DNA of 57,409 nucleotides, taken from TMED14 sp964475135 (GTDB taxonomy: Bacteria; Bacteroidota; Bacteroidia; Flavobacteriales; Schleiferiaceae). The notes beneath the pieces were generated by a model, which saw nothing but the letters and a program-made list of their open reading frames with translations, was not told the origin of the DNA and did not search any database. The position numbers and the translations under genes are program-made. The stretch spans positions 1-57,409 of the forward strand of contig CAYYWL010000008.1 of assembly GCA_964475135.1 (NCBI GenBank). Direction: 5' to 3'. How positions within the stretch are numbered: position 1 is the stretch's first letter; each line of letters opens with the position of its first letter. Below are positions 8,314-15,979 of this stretch, piece by piece.

Positions 8314-9051
8314 TTAGGTCCGCTCAAAATACGCCCAAACGTGGGCTTGGTCCGCGGCGAAGGTCATCCCGATCCATTCGCTGCCCAATGCGTCTACGCG
8401 GAGTGGGATTCCGTGGGCGACCCCTGTGCGCACTGCGTCGGGAATACCAAATTCACCGGAATCGGTTCCGTCCGAAGGCCACCACTGCAGTGTATCCGAA
8501 TTGAATAACCATGCGTTCATCGAAACCAATGGGTCACCCAAAATAGTAACGTCGGCATGCGTCAGGCCTTCGCGCTCGGTAATCCCGGTAAGCAGTCCAT
8601 TGTCGCTGCGGTCGAGAAGCGCTCGGTTGACAGGGCCGTGGGCTGAACACACCGCGCTCAAGGGGTAGGCGAGGGCACCAATCCAACCGCGTTCCGCGTA
8701 CGGTTTTGCGCTCTGCCACAACGATCCATAGTAGTCGTCACCATTGCCCACGGCCCATGCCTCGCAACCCAATTCTGAAGCCCGAAGCATTCCAAGTCGT
8801 AGCGCATGCCCTGTCCCGTTGGCCGACTCTTGCACGACAAAGTAGACGGGAATGGGCCAATTTTTGTCCTCCCAAATGCCAAGGTGCTCAGGGCGAACGA
8901 CAAGTACTGCACAGTCAAATCCTGAGTTGGCCGCATCTCGGATGCTTCGCTCCGGGATGCATGCACCCTGTGCGTCCACTGCCACCAGTTGCTTGGGACC
9001 ACCAAATCGCGTTCCGTGGCCCGCGGCGAGCAGAATGAGGGCTAGTTTCAC
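8314..9051 (-). CDS. Sugar-phosphate nucleotidyltransferase (NTP transferase domain)
   Basis: The 245-residue protein opens with the nucleotide-binding signature LLAAGHGTRFGGPKQL (about residues 7-22). It also has a GNGDDYYG acidic motif (metal/NDP-sugar site) and a downstream TERE segment, typical of single-domain sugar-1-phosphate nucleotidyltransferases. It would convert a sugar 1-phosphate plus NTP to an NDP-sugar and pyrophosphate. The operon also encodes a NahK-like 1-kinase, so an N-acetylhexosamine 1-phosphate substrate is a reasonable inference. Translation is taken to start at GTG because the signature strand begins immediately after it. It is the first gene of the leftward operon, and no convincing TAnnTTTG box was found upstream. 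Confidence 0.75.
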   Translation of the reverse strand: MKLALILLAAGHGTRFGGPKQLVAVDAQGACIPERSIRDAANSGFDCAVLVVRPEHLGIWEDKNWPIPVYFVVQESANGTGHALRLGMLRASELGCEAWAVGNGDDYYGSLWQSAKPYAERGWIGALAYPLSAVCSAHGPVNRALLDRSDNGLLTGITEREGLTHADVTILGDPLVSMNAWLFNSDTLQWWPSDGTDSGEFGIPDAVRTGVAHGIPLRVDALGSEWIGMTFAADQAHVWAYFERT

Positions 9052-9332
9052 CCTGCGCGGCGCATTTTAGTTGTTCGTTGCATTCGCCAAAGAAAACGTG
9101 GATGGGCACAATTTCGTACTCCAATTATCGGCGTCGAGAAAGGGTTCTCTCTGGGTTGGGTCTTCTGTGACTCTGATTTTAGGCGGCACCTGTATCGATT
9201 CGAAATCATGAGTTGCTCCTTGCATGTTTAGCAGTGTTCAAGGTTTTTGTCGGCGATCACGACCTAAAAATCATCAAAACATGAACTGACCTCATCGGGA
9301 ATCGCCTTATATTTCCGTCCCAAATATCACCT
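9052..9332. other. Longest gene-free stretch (281 bp) between divergent units
   Basis: No ORF, tRNA, hairpin terminator or tandem repeat is apparent here. It should hold the promoters of the leftward sugar operon and the rightward lipoprotein operon. Only TATATTTC (9308-9315, one mismatch to TAnnTTTG), 17 nt before the lipoprotein start, is a candidate; nothing similar was found for the leftward operon. Confidence 0.5.
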
Positions 9333-9866
9333 ATGATGCGTAAACATTTATTTAAAACACTCGGAATCCTTGCGGTTTCAGCGTTCATGACCTGGGGCTG
9401 CTCCAGTTCAGGGACCACACACGACTACAGCGTGAACGACCTACAGTTTGAGCTTGTAGGACCCTTATTTGAGGGCCCAAATCAAGGTCAGTATGCCTTA
9501 GAAATTGATCTACCCACAGCATTGGGCGATGCCTACGAAGAGGGAATGACGGTGACGGATGCGCATCTTAAAGGCGCAACTGTGATCGCTGGCGATAGCC
9601 TAGGATTCAGTCAAGTGCGATCGTTCGTACTTTCATTTGCCAGCGACAATTCAGAAGTTGCCATGCAAGAGGCGGCATTCAAAAATCCGCTACCCGAAGG
9701 AGCCACCGAGGTGGCACTTGACGTTGCACCTGATGCGGAACTCGGTGCCATCGTGGCCGAAGGCAAACTCTACCTCGTCCTTGATGCCGACCTCGCCGAA
9801 GACTTTTACGACGGCAACCGCAACTTCAAACTCAACCTTTCGCTCGAACTCACTGTAAAATCTTAA
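9333..9866 (+). CDS. Putative lipoprotein of unknown function
   Basis: I do not recognise this 177-residue protein. It has a basic N-terminus, a hydrophobic stretch and a lipobox-like MTWGC, with the lipidated cysteine near residue 23 followed by SSSG, so it is likely an outer-membrane or periplasmic lipoprotein. The mature part is acidic and beta-rich, with an ELVGPLFEGPNQGQY segment and a C-terminal LNLSLELTV strand suggesting a beta-sandwich. ATG occurs twice in tandem at the start and either could be used. The DUF2147 gene starts 5 bp downstream, so the two are probably co-transcribed, followed by the DUF6268 gene. No function is proposed. Confidence 0.65.
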   Translation: MMRKHLFKTLGILAVSAFMTWGCSSSGTTHDYSVNDLQFELVGPLFEGPNQGQYALEIDLPTALGDAYEEGMTVTDAHLKGATVIAGDSLGFSQVRSFVLSFASDNSEVAMQEAAFKNPLPEGATEVALDVAPDAELGAIVAEGKLYLVLDADLAEDFYDGNRNFKLNLSLELTVKS

Positions 9867-9871
9867 TTTCA

Positions 9872-10345
9872 ATGCTTCGCAAAATTTCACTATGGGCCAT
9901 GTCGGCCTTGATCGCATTTGGATCACTCAATTTCGAACTTCAAGAATCCCCCGGAGACAAACTCCTAGGAGTATGGGAACCAAGCAACGGCCGTGCACGA
10001 GTTAAAATTGACCGCATTGGCAACAAGTACTACGGCCGAATCGTATGGCTCATTGAGCCCAACGATCCTGAAACGGGCCTTCCAAAGACTGACAAGAACA
10101 ATCCTGATGCATCGCTTAAGAATGTTCCGCTAAAGGGATACCGCATGCTCAAGGACTTCGTGTACAACGAAGACGGCACCTGGTCTGAAGGAACCATCTA
10201 CGACCCGTTGAGTGGCAGCACGTACAACTGCGTGATCAAGATGAAGGATAAAAATACCCTCGACATTCGCGGATACATTGGCGTTCAAGCACTTGGTCGC
10301 ACGGATGTATGGAAGCGACTGTCAGTTCAACCCGCCAAGAAATAA
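9872..10345 (+). CDS. DUF2147 family exported protein
   Basis: This 157-residue protein begins with a hydrophobic leader. It then shows the DUF2147 core: LLGVWEPSNGRARVKID near residue 31, YYGRIVWL, a DKNNPD segment, LKGYRMLKDF, WSEGTIYDPLSGSTY and IRGYIG. DUF2147 proteins are small periplasmic lipocalin-like beta barrels of unknown ligand, found widely in Bacteroidota and Proteobacteria. The stop codon overlaps the next start (TAATG), coupling it to the DUF6268 outer-membrane protein. A shared envelope role for the three co-directional genes is inferred from position only. Confidence 0.85.
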   Translation: MLRKISLWAMSALIAFGSLNFELQESPGDKLLGVWEPSNGRARVKIDRIGNKYYGRIVWLIEPNDPETGLPKTDKNNPDASLKNVPLKGYRMLKDFVYNEDGTWSEGTIYDPLSGSTYNCVIKMKDKNTLDIRGYIGVQALGRTDVWKRLSVQPAKK

Positions 10346-11451
10346 TGCGCGGTCCTTTACTACTGGCTGCATTAGCCATTGCGATCAGCCCCATGTGGGG
10401 CCAGAGCGATACAACGCTTCCCGATGAGGATTTTAGCATGTACGACAACATCGGTTTTGCCGATGCCGGAGCGAAGCGCTACTGCAGTCCCAAAATCGAG
10501 GGTCTGAGTCCAGCAAAGCTTATTTCGCTGGGCTACGACTACCAAGGTGGGTATGCGCTTAGTGCGGGTCAAATGTTTGCTGCGGACGGTTCTGAACTCA
10601 CCGGTGCTAGTGCCGAAGACGCTCAGGTGAATGCGACCTACGGGATGCGCGCGGGCTTTAACATCCCGGTAATTTCAAAAACGCACCTCGTGTGGCAGAT
10701 GGGAGCCAACTACTGGAACACCAACTATGCCTACGCCGATGCGCCTACTGCTTCATCGAATCCGCTACACCAAACGCTTTCAGAACACGGAATCCGCACC
10801 GCTGGAGTCAATACTACCGTGTTCAAGCCGCTGGACAGCAAGCAGTTCCTACTCTTTCAGGGTTCTGCGGACCTCAGCGGAACCTACGGTATTGGACTCA
10901 TGCCCGCCGACTACCTGAAGTACTCTGCTGCATTGATTTACGGACGCCGTCCGACCGAAAAAAAGCAGTGGGGTGTGGGTTTGGCCCGTACCTACCGCGT
11001 GGGTGAAATCAACTACATCCCGGTCGTGCTGTACAATTCCACGGACGCGCTCAACAAGTGGGGCGCCGAGGTGCTCTTCCCTGCACGCGCGCACGTTCGA
11101 CGGACCATCAACCCGCGCAACATGCTGTTTGCGGGCTACGAACTCGAGGGCCAATCCTACCGTCTCTGGCGGAACCCTGCCGGCGGCTTTGACCTTCGCG
11201 ACCAGGAACTCGAAATTCGTCGTGGTGAAGCCCGTCTACGCATGGTCTACGAATGCTCACTTAAGGACTTTATTTGGCTTTCGGTTCAGGCAGGGTACCG
11301 CGTGAACTACCGCTACGACGTCGATCGTCTGGTGGGCGGAACCGAGATCTACCGCGCCTTCGGCATCCTTCGTGACGATCCCTACGCTCAAACCAACGGC
11401 CTAGGGAACCCTTTCTACTTCAACGTGAGTTTGAACGTGGTAAGTCCCTGA
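10345..11451 (+). CDS. DUF6268 family outer-membrane beta-barrel protein
   Basis: The 368-residue protein has a signal peptide ending near MWGQ (about residue 18). It then shows many alternating aromatic/polar strands (for example FLLFQGSADLSG, FIWLSVQAGYRVNYRY) and a C-terminal strand ending in NVSLNVV, consistent with an outer-membrane barrel. I recognise it as DUF6268, whose function is unknown. The ATG overlapping the DUF2147 stop (TAATG) is chosen over an in-frame upstream ATG inside that gene because it leads straight into the signal sequence. It is followed by a strong bidirectional terminator. Confidence 0.75.
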   Translation: MRGPLLLAALAIAISPMWGQSDTTLPDEDFSMYDNIGFADAGAKRYCSPKIEGLSPAKLISLGYDYQGGYALSAGQMFAADGSELTGASAEDAQVNATYGMRAGFNIPVISKTHLVWQMGANYWNTNYAYADAPTASSNPLHQTLSEHGIRTAGVNTTVFKPLDSKQFLLFQGSADLSGTYGIGLMPADYLKYSAALIYGRRPTEKKQWGVGLARTYRVGEINYIPVVLYNSTDALNKWGAEVLFPARAHVRRTINPRNMLFAGYELEGQSYRLWRNPAGGFDLRDQELEIRRGEARLRMVYECSLKDFIWLSVQAGYRVNYRYDVDRLVGGTEIYRAFGILRDDPYAQTNGLGNPFYFNVSLNVVSP

Positions 11452-11471
11452 TGCCAGACCGATTTAAAAGC

Positions 11472-11503
11472 AAAAGCCCCGCCAGATTGGCGGGGCTTTT
11501 TTT
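11472..11503. terminator. Bidirectional intrinsic terminator
   Basis: A 13-bp perfect stem (AAAAGCCCCGCCA / TGGCGGGGCTTTT) with a 3-nt loop is followed by a T-run. It sits between the convergent DUF6268 and yceI genes and can serve both strands because A and T tracts flank the GC stem. Confidence 0.93.
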
Positions 11504-11522
11504 ATTCGAAGTCCTGAGACAA

Positions 11523-12131
11523 TTAGGCCGCGGGCGTCGCTACCACCGTGAAGGTGATCGTGATGTCGTCTGAAAGAACGTAGTCTTTTACGAAGTGCTT
11601 CCAGCTCACGCCGTGCTTCTGGCGGTCAAAAACCAAGGTTCCGGTGAAGCTCACACCTGACTCAGAAACGGTCATGTTGGTGATTTCAAGCTCCTCGTCT
11701 ACGGTCACACCTTTAACCGTCAATTTGCCGCTCACCTTGTCGGTGGTAGCGCTTACGATTTCAAACGTAGCCGTTGGGAATGAATCAATTCCGAAGAAGT
11801 CGTCCGTTGTCAAGTGGGCTACGAGGTCGCTCGCGCGGCCGCCGTCTTGGTCCTTGTACGATGCGCTGTCGGTTGGCCAAATGCTGGTCATGTCGATGGT
11901 GAAGGTTCCGCCAACAAGTACGCTATCGGTAACCTCTACGGAACCTGAAGCAAGCTTCACGGTGCCGTTGTGGCCGTATACGCCGATGACTTCGCCCTTC
12001 CATTCTACGTTTGAAGCGGCTACGTCTACGGTGTAGGCGGCTGTTTCAGTTGCAACAACTTCTTCAGCGTTGTTCGAGCAAGATGCGGCGACCAATGCGA
12101 TGGCGGCTGCAGCAAAAATTGATTTATTCAT
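11523..12131 (-). CDS. YceI-family lipoprotein
   Basis: The 202-residue protein has a signal peptide with lipobox VAASC (cysteine near residue 18), so it is probably lipid-anchored. The mature part is a YceI lipocalin-like domain: YTVDVAASNVEWKGE, then HLTTDDFFGIDSFPTATFEI, a GKLTVKGVT strand and a C-terminal strand series. E. coli YceI and relatives bind polyisoprenoid or other amphiphilic lipids. The gene is monocistronic with its own consensus promoter and terminator. That promoter carries a GTTTAAAC palindrome between -33 and -7, like the pirin promoter and the carotenoid cluster upstream region. A link to isoprenoid or carotenoid physiology is speculative. Confidence 0.88.
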   Translation of the reverse strand: MNKSIFAAAAIALVAASCSNNAEEVVATETAAYTVDVAASNVEWKGEVIGVYGHNGTVKLASGSVEVTDSVLVGGTFTIDMTSIWPTDSASYKDQDGGRASDLVAHLTTDDFFGIDSFPTATFEIVSATTDKVSGKLTVKGVTVDEELEITNMTVSESGVSFTGTLVFDRQKHGVSWKHFVKDYVLSDDITITFTVVATPAA

Positions 12132-12159
12132 GGTTTTTTAAGTTTCGTTTTAGTGGGCA

Positions 12160-12189
12160 CAAAGATACGCGTTTAAACACATAAAACAA
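12160..12189 (-). promoter_or_regulatory. yceI promoter TTG-N19-TATCTTTG with GTTTAAAC palindrome in the spacer
   Basis: On the minus strand TTG (12189-12187), a 19-nt spacer and TATCTTTG (12167-12160) match the Bacteroidota -33/-7 consensus exactly. GTTTAAAC at 12171-12178 lies in the spacer, where a bound protein would block RNA polymerase. The leader is about 28 nt. Confidence 0.8.
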
Positions 12190-12232
12190 GTTTTGGTGTT
12201 TGTACCGCGTTTCGACGTGCAAATCGAACCTA

Positions 12233-12511
12233 CTAATCCCGAAAAACTCTGCGCTCTAACCAGATTGTACCGTAGGGCAGGAGCGAGGCAAGCCCGAACG
12301 CGGCAACGCGTCCAAAGCTCCACCGCTCGCGAATCCAAACCCCTAAGAGCAGGATGCAGAAAGCTACAAAGAGCCCGCCGTGCGCTGCGCCCACTATTTT
12401 GTTCGGCCATAAAATTCCAATCCCGTACTTCAGCGGCATTGTTGCTCCGAACGCCAAGTAGCTGATTCCCTCAGCAATTGCAACTTTACGAAAAAGTGAA
12501 ATGAGGTTCAT
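12233..12511 (-). CDS. DUF3817 family small membrane protein
   Basis: The 92-residue protein has three predicted membrane helices and the DUF3817 pattern: an N-terminal EGISYLAFGATMPLKY, then KIVGAAHGGLFV and a C-terminal GTIWLERR. DUF3817 proteins are small integral inner-membrane proteins of unknown function found across Bacteroidota and Actinobacteria. It begins 6 bp after mnmE ends on the same strand and is therefore probably read from the mnmE promoter. The next 100 bp to yceI contain no visible terminator for this gene. Confidence 0.8.
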   Translation of the reverse strand: MNLISLFRKVAIAEGISYLAFGATMPLKYGIGILWPNKIVGAAHGGLFVAFCILLLGVWIRERWSFGRVAAFGLASLLPYGTIWLERRVFRD

Positions 12512-12517
12512 AACTAA

Positions 12518-13861
12518 TTATTTACCAATACAAAAACGTCCAAAAATGGAACCGAGCAGATCATCTGCCGTGACTTCCCCTGTAATGCTGCCCAAGTGCC
12601 GTAGGGCATCCCGGAGGTCGTAGGCTACAAGCTCTCCGCTCGTACCCAACACAAGACTCTCGCGAGCACGCTGTAAGGAGTCGATGCTCGCTCCAAGGGC
12701 CTCGGCGTGGCGCGTATTGGCTATCAGAACATCTCCTTCAGGGATCTGAACCCTAGACTCAAGATGGTGCTCAAGCACTTCCAAGTCGCTTGGGTCAGGG
12801 CTCATCGCAAGGTGCTCCGGATAGGCCGATACATCGCGTGCGCCCCAGGTGTCGCGCTTCGTCAGCAGCAGTAGGACATCGGATTCAGGATTTGCTTCGC
12901 GTACACGGTCAACCAAATCTTGAGCTTCCAGTGCACTCGTATGCAGCGGATCCACGAGTGCGAGCACCATGTGCGCCTCGCGGATTTTGGCCCACGAACG
13001 CTCAATGCCCATTCGCTCCACTACCTCGTCGGTCTCGCGAATCCCCGCAGTGTCAATGAGTCGAAACATGAGGTCGCCCAACCGAAACCGTTCTTCGACA
13101 CTGTCGCGCGTCGTACCTGGAACGTCGCTCACCAACGCACGCTCATCCCGCAGCAACCGATTCAGCAGTGTGCTCTTTCCCGCGTTGGGCGCTCCAACCA
13201 GCACGAGCGGAATTCCTTCCCGCAAGGCCTGACCCTGCCTAAAGGTGCTGCGCATTCGTGTGCACTCGTTTGAAACGGAATCCAGCAATGCAATCAAGTC
13301 TTCGCGGCGCGCAAACTCAACATCTTCTTCGACAAAGTCCAACTCCAGTTCAATGAGCGCCGCAAAATCCATCAACTGCTGGCGCAGCTCGGCCATGCGC
13401 TTGGAAACATTTCCCTTGAGCTGCTTCAGCGCGAGCTCATGACCCGCACGAGATTCTGCAGCAATGAGATCGCCCACGGCCTCAGCTTGGGCAAGATCGA
13501 GTTTGCCGTGCGCAAATGCACGCTGGGTAAATTCCCCTGGAGCCGCGAGGACCGCTCCCGCCGCAAGGAGCGCATCCAAGGCTTCTGCGGCGATGTAGGG
13601 TGATCCGTGAAGTCCGAACTCCACAACATCTTCGCCCGTAAACGATGCGGGGCCTTGAAACCATGTGGCCAGCGCCTCATCTAGGGGGCGCCCAAGCCGG
13701 TCCTTAAAGCTGCCTAGCAGGGCGCGACGGGGCGTCCATTGAGCACGCGTCGCAAAGCACTTTTGAGCGACATCCATGGCATTAGGTCCGGACAGGCGAA
13801 TCACCGTTAAGGCTCCGATTCCTCGGGCCGTAGCTACAGCTGCAATCGTAGTTGAAATCAC
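12518..13861 (-). CDS. mnmE: tRNA modification GTPase MnmE
   Basis: MnmE with MnmG installs the 5-carboxymethylaminomethyl group on wobble U34 of certain tRNAs. From the chosen GTG the protein is 447 residues, beginning ISTTIAAVATARGIGALTVIRLSG, the usual formyl-THF-binding N-domain. The G domain shows GAPNAGKS, DTAGIRE and a TKRD version of the NKxD motif, and the C-terminus ends in the diagnostic FCIGK with its catalytic cysteine. A longer in-frame ORF exists upstream but has no similarity. A perfect TACCTTTG box ends 4 nt before this GTG, which both supports the start and implies a leaderless mRNA. DUF3817 follows in the same unit. Confidence 0.95.
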   Translation of the reverse strand: MISTTIAAVATARGIGALTVIRLSGPNAMDVAQKCFATRAQWTPRRALLGSFKDRLGRPLDEALATWFQGPASFTGEDVVEFGLHGSPYIAAEALDALLAAGAVLAAPGEFTQRAFAHGKLDLAQAEAVGDLIAAESRAGHELALKQLKGNVSKRMAELRQQLMDFAALIELELDFVEEDVEFARREDLIALLDSVSNECTRMRSTFRQGQALREGIPLVLVGAPNAGKSTLLNRLLRDERALVSDVPGTTRDSVEERFRLGDLMFRLIDTAGIRETDEVVERMGIERSWAKIREAHMVLALVDPLHTSALEAQDLVDRVREANPESDVLLLLTKRDTWGARDVSAYPEHLAMSPDPSDLEVLEHHLESRVQIPEGDVLIANTRHAEALGASIDSLQRARESLVLGTSGELVAYDLRDALRHLGSITGEVTADDLLGSIFGRFCIGK

Positions 13862-13865
13862 GCCC

Positions 13866-13873
13866 CAAAGGTA
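13866..13873 (-). promoter_or_regulatory. -7 box TACCTTTG for mnmE
   Basis: An exact TAnnTTTG match on the minus strand ends 4 nt before the GTG start. No clear -33 TTG is visible. The box decides the start codon choice. Confidence 0.65.
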
Positions 13874-13906
13874 GTCCTTAGGCATAGCCTTTGCGGTACT
13901 GAACCT

Positions 13907-14842
13907 ATGCGTTCGCTGCTGCTCTTTGGGATATTTACTGTGCTTGCCTTGGGCACTTCGTGCCGAGTGGATCACGCCATCGAAGCCGAAGACTCTTGGT
14001 TTTACAGCCGTCGTCCGACACAGCACCTTACCACTGCAGTGGGCAGTGACAGCATACATTGGGTACAGGTCGGCCATGGCCAGGATACTTTGGTTCTCGT
14101 GCACGGTTTTGGTCCGTACCCCAGCGTGCAGTGGCAGCCGGTCGTGTGGAAGTTTAGTCCGACCACCACCATTTTGGTCGTGGACTTACTTGGCTTTGGC
14201 GAGAGCACGTCCCCCGATTCTGCTATTTCGGTCAGCCAGCAAGTAGAGGTCCTTCGTGCGGCGCTTGGTTCGCGCGGATTTAATTCCGTTCACTTAGTAG
14301 GCCACAGTTACGGCGGAATGGTCAGCACCCTTTTTGCCAGCCGCTATCCTGAAATGCTCAAATCGCTCGTGCTCATTGACCCATTGCACCGCCACTATGA
14401 CCTCGATTACTTAGATAGCCTTCAAAATCTTTGGGGCAGGCCGATTGAAGAAGTCCTGCTTCCGCGCGATGTGGAATCGTACGACGCAATGATGAAGGTC
14501 AGTGTTCATGACCCCTTCTTTTTGCCGGAATTCGTGAAGCAGCAAGTTCTCGACAATATTTACAGTATCAACCTCAATCAACGCGAGGCGATGCTGCGCG
14601 CCGTCCGCCGTGATGAAGAGTCGATTCGCGCCCAAGCTCAGGGTGCACAGATTCCAACACTAATTCTTTGGGGTGCTGAAGACGCACTCTTTCCGGTGCA
14701 CGGATCCGCAGCCCTTGCCCGAGATTTTCCTCAAAGCAGTACGGTGGTTATCCCCAGGGCGGGACATATACCTCATATGGAGCGCCCGTTTGTGGTGCTT
14801 GAAACACTGGCGGAATTTTTCAACGCCCAATCCCCCAAATAG
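13907..14842 (+). CDS. Alpha/beta-hydrolase, putative lipoprotein
   Basis: The 311-residue protein begins with a hydrophobic signal and lipobox LGTSC (cysteine near residue 19), then an alpha/beta-hydrolase domain. LVLVHGFGP gives the oxyanion-hole strand, GHSYGG carries the nucleophilic serine, an acidic residue follows in LWGAEDALFP, and GHIPHMERP carries the catalytic histidine. The overall pattern resembles the proline iminopeptidase/haloalkane dehalogenase-like superfamily, but substrate cannot be inferred. It diverges from mnmE over 45 bp and its 3' end overlaps the convergent rsmI-like gene by 23 bp. Probably an envelope-located esterase or hydrolase. Confidence 0.85.
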   Translation: MRSLLLFGIFTVLALGTSCRVDHAIEAEDSWFYSRRPTQHLTTAVGSDSIHWVQVGHGQDTLVLVHGFGPYPSVQWQPVVWKFSPTTTILVVDLLGFGESTSPDSAISVSQQVEVLRAALGSRGFNSVHLVGHSYGGMVSTLFASRYPEMLKSLVLIDPLHRHYDLDYLDSLQNLWGRPIEEVLLPRDVESYDAMMKVSVHDPFFLPEFVKQQVLDNIYSINLNQREAMLRAVRRDEESIRAQAQGAQIPTLILWGAEDALFPVHGSAALARDFPQSSTVVIPRAGHIPHMERPFVVLETLAEFFNAQSPK

Positions 14843-15527
14843 CGGGTGACTTCGCTTCAATTTGACTCGGAACTTCAGTGGATCGCCACTGCGCTACACT
14901 GCGGCAGGCGATCCACTCGTCGGGCGCACTGAGGTTAACCCCAACAAAAAGTCGTGTACTAGGACTCAGCGCTTGAATGAGTTCCGCAAAGAGCTTGGCA
15001 TTTCGGTACGGAGTCTCAATGAACCAATGGCTCGAACCCGCGGCCGCTTCTCTATCCATGCGTGCGACCAGTGCCTTTCGCGCACCTGCATCGTGCGGCA
15101 GGTAGCCGTGAAAGCTGAACTGCTGACCGTTCAATCCACTCGCCATCAACCCAAGTAGGAGCGAAGAGGGGCCTGGCCAGGGCACGACGGTGATCCCGAG
15201 TTCGTGCGCTTTGGCGACCACTTCGGCCCCGGGATCAGCCATACCAGGCGCCCCCGCATCCGACACGAGGCCCATATCGTTCCCGTTGAGGCAGGCCTTC
15301 AGCAGGGCTGATGCATCGTTGCCGCCGTGCTTGGACCACGAATCCATGGCTAAGGCAGTAAGGTCGACATCTGGACAAAGAAGCCGAAGTTGAGCCCGTG
15401 CAACTTTGGGTGTCTCGACGATCCAGTACGTGATTCGTCCCACCAATGCTTGCAGCTCGGTATCAAAACCACGTGCGGACTCGGCTAGCGGAACCGGGAT
15501 CAGATAGAGCGTTCCTCGCGAAGCCAT
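14820..15527 (-). CDS. RsmI-like SAM-dependent methyltransferase (tetrapyrrole methylase fold)
   Basis: The 235-residue protein has the RsmI family features GTLYLIPVPL at the N-terminus and LVSDAGAPGMADPGAEVV in the SAM-binding region, followed by PWPGPSSLLLGLMASGL and QFSFHGYLP. RsmI 2'-O-methylates C1402 of 16S rRNA. This protein is shorter than the roughly 285-residue classical enzyme and belongs to the short form common in Bacteroidota, so the target may differ. The ATG after an upstream in-frame methionine is chosen because it begins the conserved GTLYLIP strand. It overlaps the end of the phosphatase gene by 28 bp in a dnaA-ptp-rsmI-like operon. Confidence 0.82.
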   Translation of the reverse strand: MASRGTLYLIPVPLAESARGFDTELQALVGRITYWIVETPKVARAQLRLLCPDVDLTALAMDSWSKHGGNDASALLKACLNGNDMGLVSDAGAPGMADPGAEVVAKAHELGITVVPWPGPSSLLLGLMASGLNGQQFSFHGYLPHDAGARKALVARMDREAAAGSSHWFIETPYRNAKLFAELIQALSPSTRLFVGVNLSAPDEWIACRSVAQWRSTEVPSQIEAKSPAIWGIGR

Positions 15528-15979
15528 TGTTCTAACCAATCGCGGCATGCCTGCTGAAGCAGCTGGACTACCAATTCAAAACCTTGTTCTCCTCCAAAAT
15601 AGGGATCTGGAACTTCGCGCTGCTCATCAGGGAAACTAGCCTCGAGTACCAACGACACCTTGGGGTCTGGACTAAGTGTGAGCACGTTCTTGAGGTTCGA
15701 CCGATCCATTACCAAAATGTGGTCAAAGCGTTCAAAATCGGTCCGTTCAATGGGGCGCGAACACTGGTGGCTAATCTCTAAACCGTGCTTCCGCGCTGAT
15801 GCTTGCGACCGTAAATCGGGATGCTCCCCTTGGTGATGTGCAGAGGTTCCGGCGCTATCTACAAACCAGCCGTGGTTTGGTCCGAAACGCTCCAAAAGTT
15901 CAGATTCCATGCAGGCCTGAGCTACTGGTGATCGGCAAATATTGCCGAGGCACACCATGAGAACCCGGCGCGAACGCAT
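15500..15979 (-). CDS. Low-molecular-weight protein-tyrosine phosphatase
   Basis: This 159-residue protein has the diagnostic P-loop VCLGNICRSP (C-x5-R) near residues 9-18, a second conserved stretch VDSAGTSAHHQGEHPD, and the general-acid DPY motif (DPYFGGEQGF) near the C-terminus. LMW-PTPs hydrolyse phosphotyrosine and are often tied to polysaccharide or stress signalling; some act on other phosphate esters. An upstream in-frame extension lies within dnaA and is not conserved, so translation is taken to start at the ATG that shares a base with the dnaA stop (TAATG). Its downstream end overlaps the rsmI-like gene. Confidence 0.92.
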   Translation of the reverse strand: MRSRRVLMVCLGNICRSPVAQACMESELLERFGPNHGWFVDSAGTSAHHQGEHPDLRSQASARKHGLEISHQCSRPIERTDFERFDHILVMDRSNLKNVLTLSPDPKVSLVLEASFPDEQREVPDPYFGGEQGFELVVQLLQQACRDWLEQWLREERSI

